Positions 13,087 to 20,614 of a stretch of DNA of 21,134 nt are shown piece by piece. How positions within the stretch are numbered: position 1 is the stretch's first letter; each line of letters opens with the position of its first letter. The translations under genes were made by a program, and so were the position numbers. Where the stretch lies: assembly GCA_035315885.1 (NCBI GenBank), contig DATFXM010000151.1, forward strand, positions 1 through 21,134. The letters run 5' to 3'. The notes below the pieces were generated by a model. That model had not been told where the DNA came from. It saw only the letters and a program-made list of their open reading frames with translations, and did not search any database. This DNA comes from DATFXM01 sp035315885. Lineage in GTDB: Bacteria; Acidobacteriota; Blastocatellia; UBA7656.

Positions 13087-15540
13087 ATGTCAGATGAACG
13101 AAATGATCTCGAGCGAGTGCCGCTCGCTGACGAAGCATCGATAGTCAGGGCGGGCTACCCACAGGCAGTGTCCTACACGGAGCCATATGGCTACAGCTAC
13201 GGCTACGGAGAAGACGAAGGCCGAGGGGGCGCGCAGCTCAGGGAATTATGGCACACCGTCAAGAAGCGAAAATGGCTGATCCTTGCAGTCGTAGTCATCG
13301 TCACGACTTTCGTCACAGTCGACGCATATCGAACCAAGTCGACCTACCGAGCATCGGCATTCATCGAGTTGGGCAAGGACACTCCTTCAGTCAGGTCCGG
13401 ACCCTCCAACATGGTGATCCAGTCGGACGACGACGTCTTTTATCCACAGTTGAGCATAAACACTCACCTGTTTCGACTGACCAGCCTTCCGCTCATCGAA
13501 GACGTCGTAGCAAAACTACACCTGGAAGAAAACCCAAAATTCAAGGAGCCGAATCGTACCTCGATGTTCGAGGCACTGGAAGCAATCGCTCATCGGGCTG
13601 GACTGCCCAAAGACTCGGACGGCGGTCCTGCAATAGTCGACATAGAAGGCTCGCTTGGCGACAGCGCGCCGAGATCCAAGGAAGAGAGCGAAAGGCTCGC
13701 GCCTTTTGTCGGGGCGGTAGCCGGAGGATTGCAGGCTGAACAAGTCAAAGACACCCGTACTCTCAAAGTGACCTTCACCCACACCGATCCGCAAATCGCT
13801 GCGGTAGTCGTCAACGCCATCGCGCGGCGCTTCATAGAAACTACGTTTGAGAACAAGACTGAAAAATTCACCGCCGCATCGGACTGGCTCGGAAGAACCA
13901 CTCGCGAACTTCAGTCGAAGGTGCAGCGCGCCGAACAGGATCTGGCAAACTACACAAAAGAGCACAATATCTTCTCGCTTGAAGGCAAAGAGACTCTCAC
14001 GACCGATAAGCTCAGCCGCCTGCATGACATGGCGACTCGCGCCGAGACCGAACGCATTCTGAAGCAATCAGTCTACGAAGAAGTAAAGGCCGGACGAGTT
14101 GCGCAGCTTCCCGCTGCCTACACCGACGCCAAGCTGTCGCAGCTTCAGAGCAAACTCGAAGAGCTCGAAGCCGAGGCAAAACAGCTTTCTCTCAAACTGG
14201 GTCCCGACCACCCGCACATGCAGGACATCAAGCAAAAGATTGAGACTACTCGATCGCAACTGGACAGCAGCCGAAAGTCTCTCGAGGACAGGCTGCGCAG
14301 CGAATATGAGCTTGCAGCTAACGAAGAGCGCTCACTCAAAACGGCTCTTGCTCAATCCAAAGGCGAGGCGGTTCAGCAGAATCAGGACGTCATTCAGTAC
14401 AACATACTGAAGACGGAAGTCGACACCGCCAAGTCGATGTATCAGGACTTTCTGCAGAAGAACAATCAGGCGCAGCTCGAAGTAGCCCAGCAGCACAATT
14501 CGATGAAGCTCGTGCAGCCGGCTCGTCCCAACAACACTCCGGTCGGACCGGCGCGGTTCAGGATGGTAACCGTCGGCATGATGCTCAGCCTCGTAGCGGG
14601 CGTGGGCCTCGCCTACTTTCTCGAATACCTCGACAACACGATCAAAACCGTGGAAGACATAGGTCGTTATGCTCGCCTGCCGGCACTGGGCGTGATACCC
14701 ACGATAGGCGCCAGCACTGCAGCACGGTTGAAGGCTTCGAAGAAGCCAAAACTTCTGGCCGGCAGTAACGGTTCGTCGAGCAATGGTTCGTCGCGCGATG
14801 GTTCTTCGCTACGGGCGCCGGCGGTTCAGACCTCGACTTCGCGGCTTGCCGCTCTCGACAGCGGATCGTCAGTCGCGGAAGCGTACCGGGTGGTCAGGAC
14901 GTCAATGCTGCTGTCGGCTCCAGGCTCAGCGCCTCGGACGATACTCGTAACGAGCGGCAAGGCTGGTGAAGGCAAGACGACTACCGTCGTGAACACCGCT
15001 ATCTCGCTGGCGCAGCTCGGAGCGGCCGTGCTGATTATCGACTGCGATTTGCGAAGGCCGTCGACACACAAGCTGTTCGGAATCAATCATCCGCTCGGGT
15101 TGTCGACGTTCCTGTCGCGTGACGTCGAAATCGATACGTTGATCAAAAAGCTGGACATTCCTAATCTCTCGCTGTTGCCGTGTGGGCCGATTCCTCCGAA
15201 CCCGGCCGAACTGATCAGCTCACCGCGCATGCAGAGTCTGATCAGAATGATGAGCGAACGGTTTGATCACGTTTTGATAGATTCGCCTCCGCTGGTCAAC
15301 GTAACCGATCCGGTGATCCTGTCGAGTATGGTCGACGGCGTGATTCTGGTAGTGCAGGGCGGCAAGAGCACTCGGGCTATCACGCAGCGCGCGCGGCACG
15401 AGTTGCAGAGCGTGGGAGCCAAGATATACGGCGTTGTATTGAACAACGTAGATATGCGCCGCGAGGGATACGATTATTACTACTACAATCGTTATTACTC
15501 GAACTACGGTCAAGACGGCGCCGACGCAACAACGGAATAA
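13087..15540 (+). CDS. Wzc-like chain-length determinant and tyrosine autokinase
   Basis: The product is 817 residues, an inner-membrane polysaccharide co-polymerase fused to a BY-kinase. Residues 1-50 are a Tyr/Gly-rich cytoplasmic tail. TM1 is about 62-80; a long periplasmic region with coiled coil (about 275-460) follows; TM2 is about 492-512. The cytoplasmic kinase has Walker A SGKAGEGKTT (623-632), Walker A' VLIIDCD (648-654) and Walker B HVLIDSPP (728-735). It ends in a tyrosine cluster (YDYYYYNRYYSNYG) for autophosphorylation. The linker at 560-574 holds three NGSS-like repeats. It sets polysaccharide chain length and export together with an outer-membrane Wza-type partner, which is not in this window. 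The start at ATG 13087 fits the 36-bp gap after the polymerase gene; the ribosome site (AAGGAAAGCAGG region) is mediocre. Confidence 0.93.
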   Translation: MSDERNDLERVPLADEASIVRAGYPQAVSYTEPYGYSYGYGEDEGRGGAQLRELWHTVKKRKWLILAVVVIVTTFVTVDAYRTKSTYRASAFIELGKDTPSVRSGPSNMVIQSDDDVFYPQLSINTHLFRLTSLPLIEDVVAKLHLEENPKFKEPNRTSMFEALEAIAHRAGLPKDSDGGPAIVDIEGSLGDSAPRSKEESERLAPFVGAVAGGLQAEQVKDTRTLKVTFTHTDPQIAAVVVNAIARRFIETTFENKTEKFTAASDWLGRTTRELQSKVQRAEQDLANYTKEHNIFSLEGKETLTTDKLSRLHDMATRAETERILKQSVYEEVKAGRVAQLPAAYTDAKLSQLQSKLEELEAEAKQLSLKLGPDHPHMQDIKQKIETTRSQLDSSRKSLEDRLRSEYELAANEERSLKTALAQSKGEAVQQNQDVIQYNILKTEVDTAKSMYQDFLQKNNQAQLEVAQQHNSMKLVQPARPNNTPVGPARFRMVTVGMMLSLVAGVGLAYFLEYLDNTIKTVEDIGRYARLPALGVIPTIGASTAARLKASKKPKLLAGSNGSSSNGSSRDGSSLRAPAVQTSTSRLAALDSGSSVAEAYRVVRTSMLLSAPGSAPRTILVTSGKAGEGKTTTVVNTAISLAQLGAAVLIIDCDLRRPSTHKLFGINHPLGLSTFLSRDVEIDTLIKKLDIPNLSLLPCGPIPPNPAELISSPRMQSLIRMMSERFDHVLIDSPPLVNVTDPVILSSMVDGVILVVQGGKSTRAITQRARHELQSVGAKIYGVVLNNVDMRREGYDYYYYNRYYSNYGQDGADATTE
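14764..14808 (+). repeat. Three 15-bp in-frame repeats in the kinase linker
   Basis: Units at 14764-14778, 14779-14793 and 14794-14808 encode SNGSS, SNGSS and RDGSS (residues 560-574), a flexible linker between the second membrane segment and the kinase domain. Unit number could vary without changing the frame. Confidence 0.75.
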
Positions 15541-15542
15541 AA

Positions 15543-15710
15543 CAGTAGGCAGTATGCAGTAGGCAGTTGGTTTCGGGTTCGTCAGATTGAGACTCGATGG
15601 CGCACAATGCTCGACGAAAAGATTACCGAATCAAACGAACCCGAAACCCTGAACCCCAAAACCCGAAACCAACTGCCTACCGCCTACTGCTTACTGCCTA
15701 CTGCCTACTT
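15543..15710. repeat. Inverted repeat built of CAGTAGG-type heptamers
   Basis: The left arm 15543-15570 has CAGTAGG, CAGTATG, CAGTAGG, CAGTTGG and continues TTTCGGGTTCG to 15581. The right arm begins CGAACCCGAAACC at 15636 and ends with six units (CCAACTG, CCTACCG, CCTACTG, CTTACTG, CCTACTG, CCTACTT) at 15669-15710. Between 15636 and 15670 the sequence also falls into 7-nt steps. The element fills the whole gap between the kinase stop (15540) and the next start (15716), leaving no normal ribosome site. The period is the same as in the GTTCTGA repeats, but the unit is different. Confidence 0.88.
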
Positions 15711-15715
15711 TAGTT

Positions 15716-17554
15716 ATGTGCGGCATCGCAGGTTTCTTTTCATATCATCCAGTAGCGCCTGAGATCAGTAGAGAAGAGCTGCGTCTGGTGCGTGATCACA
15801 TGGCCGCGCGAGGACCTGATGGGGTCGGCGAGTGGTTCTCCGACGACGGGCACGTAGCGCTCGGCCACCGGCGACTTTCGATCATCGACCTGTCAGAAGC
15901 TGCCAGCCAGCCCATGGCTAACGAAGACGGGACTGTTCAACTCGTATTCAACGGAGAGATCTACAACTACCGTTCGCTGACCGAGCGCCTGAGGCGGAAC
16001 GGACACGTCTTTCGGTCGAAGTCGGATTCCGAAGTCCTGATACATCTCTACGAAGACCTCGGAGACGCAATGGTTCACGAGCTTCGGGGGATGTTCGCTT
16101 TTGCTCTCTGGGATTCAAAGCGCCGTGCGATGCTGCTGGGCCGCGATCCTTACGGAGTCAAGCCGCTTTATTACGCCGATGATGGATGGACCGTACGAGT
16201 AGCCTCGCAGGTCAAGGCACTGCTGGCTGGAAACCAGATCTCCCGACTACCCGATCCCGCAGGTATAGCGGGCTTCTACCTGCTTGGCAGCGTTCCGGAA
16301 CCCTTCACAACGTATCAACAAATCAGAGCGGTTCCCGCCGGCAGCATCGTGTGGGTCGACGATCTGGGCGCCTCGGAGCCCAGAAAATACTTTTCTATAT
16401 CGAGCTTCTTTCGCGAGGCGACTCGCGGAGCGCAGAAGCTGGACCGGAAGGAGGCGGGTGAGCTCATTCGCTCTGCGCTGCTCGACTCCGTTCGTCATCA
16501 TCTCGTAGCCGACGTACCTGTCAGCGCATTCTTGTCGGCAGGAGTCGACTCGGGCACGATCGTAGCGCTCGCTCGCGAAGCAGGAAACAAATCTCTCGAG
16601 ACAGTCACTCTGGCGTTTGCAGAATACCGAAGCACTCACGAAGACGAGGCTCCGCTCGCAAGCGAGGTCGCGCGGATTTATCAAACCGTTCACCGGACCC
16701 GTTCGCTTGATGAATCGGAGTTTCAACGCGAGCTTCCGAAGATCCTCGAGTTGATGGATCAGCCTTCGATCGACGGAATCAACACCTACTTCATCAGCAA
16801 GGCAGCGAGCGAAAACGGAGTCAAGGTAGCGCTATCCGGACTCGGAGGCGATGAACTCTTTCGCGGCTATCCCGCGTTTCGGGACGTGCCGCGATGGGTC
16901 CGAGGCACCTGGCTGCCCTCTCGAGTGCCGGGGCTCGGAAGGACAACGCGTGCGCTGCTCTCGAAGTTGCTGCCGCGAGAGATCTCTCCAAAGCTTGCGG
17001 GCATGCTGGAGTTCGGCGGAAGTTATGCAGGCGCCTACTTCCTGAGACGCGGGTTGTTCATGCCGTGGGAGTTGAAGGATGTTGTAGGGCTCGAGATGGC
17101 TAGCGAAGGGCTTCGGCGTCTCGCACCGGTTGCGATGATGCAGTCAGTGCTGGAGCCTGATCCCGGTTCCGCATACGCGCGTGTAGCAACTCTGGAATCG
17201 TCCCTGTACATGCGCAATCAACTGCTGCGCGACACGGACTGGGCCAGCATGGCGCATTCAGTCGAAGTGCGAGTCCCGTTGGTGGATCCATTTCTTCTCA
17301 GGGACCTCGCTCCGATTCTTGCTGCGAACCCTTCATACGCAAGCAAGCGCATGGTTGCCGGGATCGCGCGTCCGCTCCTGCCGCCTGCAGTGTCGGACCG
17401 AGCAAAGACTGGTTTCAACGTTCCGCTGAATCACTGGCTCGAACGCAACACAAAGCTGGACGTCTGGCGCCGGCTGCCGGTGCTGACGCGGCCCGGTACT
17501 CATTGGGCCCGACGGTGGGCCTACGCCTCGGTGTCGCTGGGGACGCAACAGTGA
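15716..17554 (+). CDS. Asparagine synthetase-like glutamine amidotransferase
   Basis: The product is 612 residues, a normal length for AsnB-type enzymes. The N-terminal class II amidotransferase domain begins MCGIAGF, with C2 as nucleophile after Met removal, and has RGPDGVGEW, HRRLSIIDLS and FNGEIYNYRSL. The synthetase domain has the ATP-binding PP-loop SAGVDSG (274-280), with Ala where SGG is usual, and LSGLGGDELFRGYP (about 375-388). The C-terminal part is intact up to the stop. AsnB makes asparagine from aspartate, ATP and glutamine; paralogues in exopolysaccharide loci probably amidate a sugar acid or peptide carboxylate. ATG 15716 is forced by the MCGIAG motif, yet a repeat element lies immediately upstream and no Shine-Dalgarno is seen. 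Its TGA overlaps the GTG of the glycosyltransferase by 4 bp. Confidence 0.92.
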   Translation: MCGIAGFFSYHPVAPEISREELRLVRDHMAARGPDGVGEWFSDDGHVALGHRRLSIIDLSEAASQPMANEDGTVQLVFNGEIYNYRSLTERLRRNGHVFRSKSDSEVLIHLYEDLGDAMVHELRGMFAFALWDSKRRAMLLGRDPYGVKPLYYADDGWTVRVASQVKALLAGNQISRLPDPAGIAGFYLLGSVPEPFTTYQQIRAVPAGSIVWVDDLGASEPRKYFSISSFFREATRGAQKLDRKEAGELIRSALLDSVRHHLVADVPVSAFLSAGVDSGTIVALAREAGNKSLETVTLAFAEYRSTHEDEAPLASEVARIYQTVHRTRSLDESEFQRELPKILELMDQPSIDGINTYFISKAASENGVKVALSGLGGDELFRGYPAFRDVPRWVRGTWLPSRVPGLGRTTRALLSKLLPREISPKLAGMLEFGGSYAGAYFLRRGLFMPWELKDVVGLEMASEGLRRLAPVAMMQSVLEPDPGSAYARVATLESSLYMRNQLLRDTDWASMAHSVEVRVPLVDPFLLRDLAPILAANPSYASKRMVAGIARPLLPPAVSDRAKTGFNVPLNHWLERNTKLDVWRRLPVLTRPGTHWARRWAYASVSLGTQQ

Positions 17555-18624
17555 AAATTCTCGCGTTGATGCCCGATCCTTATCGAGGTTTTGGCGGCAT
17601 AGCCCAGTACAACCGTGATCTGTTCGATGCACTAAGCGTCCCTGATCGCGATACACAAATCGTATCGTACTGCAGGCATCGTGCGCCGGACGATTCGCCG
17701 TTCAGTCCGCCAGCAAACCTCAAGCAACATTTACTGCCGGGAAGCGAGATCAGGTACGTGTTCCGGGCGGCGGTTGGCGCGTTGAAGCTACGACCAGATA
17801 TCGTGCTGTGCGGCCACATCAATTTGCTTCCGGTTGGAGCGATACTCAAACGTTTGACTGGCTGCAAGCTCGTAGTAGAGGTTTACGGTTTCGAGGCCTG
17901 GCGACGACTGCCGGGCATTCGCTCGTGGGGAACACGCGACGTCGATCTGGTGATTTCGATCAGCCGGTTCACCAGAGAGCAACTGGTACGATGGTCGGGG
18001 ATTGAGCCGCGTCGTATAAAGCTGGTGCCCAATCCAGTGCATCTGGACCAGTACACGCAGACGGCCAAGCCGTCCTATCTCGTCGAGCGCTACGGGTTGG
18101 AGGGCAAGCTGGTATTGATGACGCTCGGGAGATTGCCCGGACAAGAGAGATACAAAGGGCAGGACAGAATCATTGCGTTGATGCCTAAGCTCAGCGTGCG
18201 CCATCCGAATCTGGTCTATATGATCGTAGGGGATGGGAGTGACCGGGCGAGGCTGGAGGCGCTTGTACAATCGCTCGGGTTGCAGGAGCAAGTGATGTTT
18301 GCCGGAAAGATTCCGGAATCCGAGAAGCTTGATCACTACAATCTTGCGGACGGTTTTGCGATGCCGAGCACCAGCGAGGGATTCGGTTTTGTGTTTCTTG
18401 AAGCTGCGGCGTGCGGTGTTCCTGTGTTGGGAGGGAGCGTTGACGGAAGCCGCGACGCTCTGGTGGACGGGAAGCTGGGGGTGATGGTTGACCCGGACAG
18501 TCCGGAAGAGCTGTTGACCGGGCTGGAAGAGATCTTGCGCAGGGAAAAACGTGTGCCTGAGTCTCTGAAGCCGTTTGATTATCCTCGGTTCAGAGCTCAA
18601 ATAGAGCGACTACTGCTGTCGTGA
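17551..18624 (+). CDS. GT4-family glycosyltransferase
   Basis: The product is 357 residues, GT-B fold. The N-terminal domain opens VKILALMPDPYRGFGGIAQY with the Gly-rich acceptor loop GFGGIA (13-18). The C-terminal nucleotide-sugar domain shows GRLPGQERYKGQDRII, MIVGDGSDRARLE, and the EX7E motif SEGFGFVFLE with E276 and E284. It is a cytoplasmic or membrane-associated retaining enzyme that adds one sugar to a lipid-linked glycan; the sugar is unknown. The start is GTG 17551, overlapping the amidotransferase stop (GTGA), with GGGGA at 17539-17543 and 7-nt spacing; longer frames upstream have no support. Translational coupling to the amidotransferase is likely. Confidence 0.93.
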   Translation: MKILALMPDPYRGFGGIAQYNRDLFDALSVPDRDTQIVSYCRHRAPDDSPFSPPANLKQHLLPGSEIRYVFRAAVGALKLRPDIVLCGHINLLPVGAILKRLTGCKLVVEVYGFEAWRRLPGIRSWGTRDVDLVISISRFTREQLVRWSGIEPRRIKLVPNPVHLDQYTQTAKPSYLVERYGLEGKLVLMTLGRLPGQERYKGQDRIIALMPKLSVRHPNLVYMIVGDGSDRARLEALVQSLGLQEQVMFAGKIPESEKLDHYNLADGFAMPSTSEGFGFVFLEAAACGVPVLGGSVDGSRDALVDGKLGVMVDPDSPEELLTGLEEILRREKRVPESLKPFDYPRFRAQIERLLLS

Positions 18625-18648
18625 AGAAAGTGCTGAGGGCTGGGTGAA

Positions 18649-18785
18649 CTGCTGAGTGCTGAGTCCTGAGTGCTGAGTGCAACCCCTTAAGGGTTGAACG
18701 CAGGGGGGTGGGCCCAGATTGGGTGTTGCGAGGACCTAAACGACAATGAAATCCAGTAAACTCAGCACTCAGCACTCAGCACTCT
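18649..18785. repeat. Second copy of the composite heptamer/palindrome leader
   Basis: Heptamers at 18649-18676 (GTGCTGA, GTCCTGA, GTGCTGA preceded by a partial unit) lead into GTGCAACCCC and the palindrome AACCCCTTAAGGGTT. Then come a spacer, TTGCGAGGACC with GAGGA, ATG 18746 and three CTCAGCA units at 18761-18781. From GTTGCGAGGA to the end of the heptamers the copy at 11620-11683 differs at two bases and by one repeat unit. Imperfect heptamers can be followed back to about 18630. Confidence 0.87.
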
Positions 18786-18790
18786 CGTGA
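18746..18790 (+). CDS. Possible 14-codon leader peptide made of heptamer codons
   Basis: ATG 18746 follows GAGGA at the same distance as the polymerase start in the other copy. It encodes MKSSKLSTQHSALS and stops at TGA 18788-18790, whose last A is the A of ATG 18790 (TGATG). It shares its first residues with the polymerase (MKSDKLSTQHSALS). If translated, it would couple ribosomes to the next gene, which has no ribosome site of its own. With four rather than three heptamers the frame would run directly into that gene. Expression is not demonstrated. Confidence 0.35.
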   Translation: MKSSKLSTQHSALS

Positions 18791-19218
18791 TGAGCAACAA
18801 GAACAAAATCGGCGCGGTGTTGCTTGCCGCGTTTGTCCTGCAATCCAACGCCAGGACGCTTCTGCCGCAAGCCGGATTCCTCCAGTCGCTGTTGCGATCC
18901 GGGTATCAGCGCAACGATGAGGTCAGCGCATTTGAAGCCAGGTTCGAAAGCCTAAAAAGGGAAGTCTCGAATCAAACAGTCGTCGGTTATGTGACTTCGG
19001 ATGAAATCCGGGATAACTGGCTTAGATACGATCACGATCTCTTCATGGCTCAGTACGTGCTGGCGCCGGTGATCGTCAAAGAGTCGCACAAGGAGAGAGT
19101 TGTCATCGGAAACTTTCCCGACGACGCAAAAGCGCCCTCCCGAATCGATAGAGATGGATTGGTCCTGACGCGCGACTTAAGCAACGGCCTGGGTATCTAC
19201 GAACATCGCGATCAATGA
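18790..19218 (+). CDS. Small membrane-anchored or exported protein of unknown function
   Basis: The product is 142 residues from ATG 18790; a GTG at 18787 would add one residue. The N-terminus MSNKNKIGAVLLAAFVLQS looks like a signal peptide or anchor. The rest is probably outside the cytoplasm: SNQTVVGYVTSDE, then YDHDLFMAQYVLAPVIVKES and ERVVIGNFPDD. No catalytic motif and no Cys are seen. I do not recognise a named family. Its stop overlaps the start of the next membrane protein (ATGA), so the two are translated as a pair and probably act together. No ribosome site precedes it; initiation probably depends on the leader frame at 18746. It may be an accessory subunit of the neighbouring membrane glycosyltransferase. 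Confidence 0.75.
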   Translation: MSNKNKIGAVLLAAFVLQSNARTLLPQAGFLQSLLRSGYQRNDEVSAFEARFESLKREVSNQTVVGYVTSDEIRDNWLRYDHDLFMAQYVLAPVIVKESHKERVVIGNFPDDAKAPSRIDRDGLVLTRDLSNGLGIYEHRDQ

Positions 19219-20609
19219 TGTCGCTCGCACTAGCCGGCTCTTTGGTGGTAACCGCTCTGCTCGGTTACCCCGTAGCGTCGTTTCTGTTGGCGGTTCGTGG
19301 CGCGGGCTCCAATTCTTCGTGGCTGAAGCTCTGGTTTTCGGTCGGGATCGGGCTGGGGGTCGCCTCGGTCATTTTCTTTCTATGCACGCTTGCGACCGGA
19401 TCGGTAAACAAGAAATTCATAATCGTCGAAGCGCTCGCGGTGATAGCTCTATTCGCGGTGCGAGCCCGAATCAAGACGCATTCGCAGAGGGAAGCTTCGC
19501 AAAGGTTTTCGATCAGGGCACTGTTCCGCGATCATCCTTTGTTGATGTCGCTATTCTGCGGATCGCTGGTACTTCAGGTGTTTGTCTGGGTGTTGCTGAC
19601 GCTGCAGAGTCCGCACGGCTGGTGGGACGCATGGGGCTTTTGGAACATGCGTGCGCGGTTCATCTTCAGGGCTGGAACACGCTGGAAGGAGACGTTCAGC
19701 GCGGTAGAGACAATTCACGGAGACTATCCGGCGTTCATGCAGACGAGCATCGACCGAATGTGGAGCTACGTCGGCGGAGAAACGCTGGCCGCTCCGGCGT
19801 TGCTCGCGTTCGTCTTTACCTTTGCTACGGTGGGGTTGCTGGTCACGACATTGGCGGCGCTTCGCGGCCGTGGCCAGGGTTTGATGGGCGGACTGTTTCT
19901 ATTGAGCACGCCGCTTTTTATTCGGCACGGCGCGATCCAGTTCGCGGACGTCCCGGTAGGCTTCTTCATGCTTGCAGCAGTGGCTGCGCTCAACCTCGCG
20001 GACGAGAACTCCGGCAACCGAGGATTGTTGGCAATGGCCGGGGTGCTGGCGTCGCTTGCTGCGTGGACGAAGAATGAAGGTCTGGTTTTCTTGATCGTCC
20101 TGTGCTTCTGCTATTGGCTTGTAGATGCAATCCAGCAGCGTCGTCTTCCTTCAATGTCAGGCCCGCTGATGTTTGTGGCCGGTGCGTTGCCTGTGCTTCT
20201 AGTGCTGATCTACTTCAAAACGAAACTAGCGACGCCAAATGAGCTTGTAGCCGCGCAGGGTCGCGACACCATCGTAAAGCTTAAGACTTTTTCGCGATAC
20301 ATCACGATCGGGGAGGCATTTGTTGAGCAGGCGGTTCGAGTGAAGTCGATACCGCTTCTGGTTCTTCCGGTCTATGCGTGTTTTGTAGGGGTGGAATGGT
20401 CGCAAATTAGGAGGCCTGCTGTTGGGGGGACGCTGCTGGCGTTGTGCTTGATGTTGATGGGTTACTTTGCGGTGTTTCTGACAACGCCAGTTGACCTGCA
20501 TCTTCATCTGAGCGGCAGCCTGAATCGACTTCTGCTTCAGTTGTGGCCCACGACGCTGCTGTTGTTCTTCATGGTCACCAGGAAGGAAGTGCTGAGTGCT
20601 GAGTACTGA
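19215..20609 (+). CDS. Polytopic membrane protein, GT-C (PMT/ArnT-like) glycosyltransferase candidate
   Basis: The product is 464 residues with about ten membrane segments. After the third or fourth segment comes a periplasmic loop with GWWDAWGFWNMRARF, where D138 is the likely catalytic Asp of the GT-C fold. Later pieces are HGDYPAF, QFADVPVGFFML and AAWTKNEGL, an order seen in PMT-like proteins. Such enzymes take a sugar from a polyprenyl-phosphate donor and add it to a glycan or protein outside the membrane. It begins at ATG 19215, overlapping the small gene by 4 bp. The last residues (EVLSAEY) and the stop come from three heptamers at 20589-20609, so the natural C-terminus may have been replaced. 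GT-C is a fold-level guess; the acceptor is unknown. Confidence 0.8.
   Translation: MMSLALAGSLVVTALLGYPVASFLLAVRGAGSNSSWLKLWFSVGIGLGVASVIFFLCTLATGSVNKKFIIVEALAVIALFAVRARIKTHSQREASQRFSIRALFRDHPLLMSLFCGSLVLQVFVWVLLTLQSPHGWWDAWGFWNMRARFIFRAGTRWKETFSAVETIHGDYPAFMQTSIDRMWSYVGGETLAAPALLAFVFTFATVGLLVTTLAALRGRGQGLMGGLFLLSTPLFIRHGAIQFADVPVGFFMLAAVAALNLADENSGNRGLLAMAGVLASLAAWTKNEGLVFLIVLCFCYWLVDAIQQRRLPSMSGPLMFVAGALPVLLVLIYFKTKLATPNELVAAQGRDTIVKLKTFSRYITIGEAFVEQAVRVKSIPLLVLPVYACFVGVEWSQIRRPAVGGTLLALCLMLMGYFAVFLTTPVDLHLHLSGSLNRLLLQLWPTTLLLFFMVTRKEVLSAEY
20589..20609 (+). repeat. Three heptamers forming the 3' end of the membrane glycosyltransferase gene
   Basis: GTGCTGA, GTGCTGA and GTACTGA give the last codons and the TGA stop (20607-20609). 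They lead straight into GTGAACAACCCC, the start of the 76-bp repeat array, the same junction type as at 477-490, 11565-11580 and 18670-18685. Confidence 0.85.
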
Positions 20610-20614
20610 GTGAA

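Noticed and set aside
8518..17554. Lasso-peptide cluster (PqqD-like, HprK-like kinase, asparagine synthetase)
   Set aside because: No transglutaminase-like B2 protease and no typical lasso precursor are visible, and the asparagine synthetase lies inside the polysaccharide block 4.6 kb away from the PqqD operon.
6793..20609. Exosortase / PEP-CTERM system
   Set aside because: The neighbourhood type fits, but no exosortase membrane protein and no PEP-CTERM tail was found in the window.
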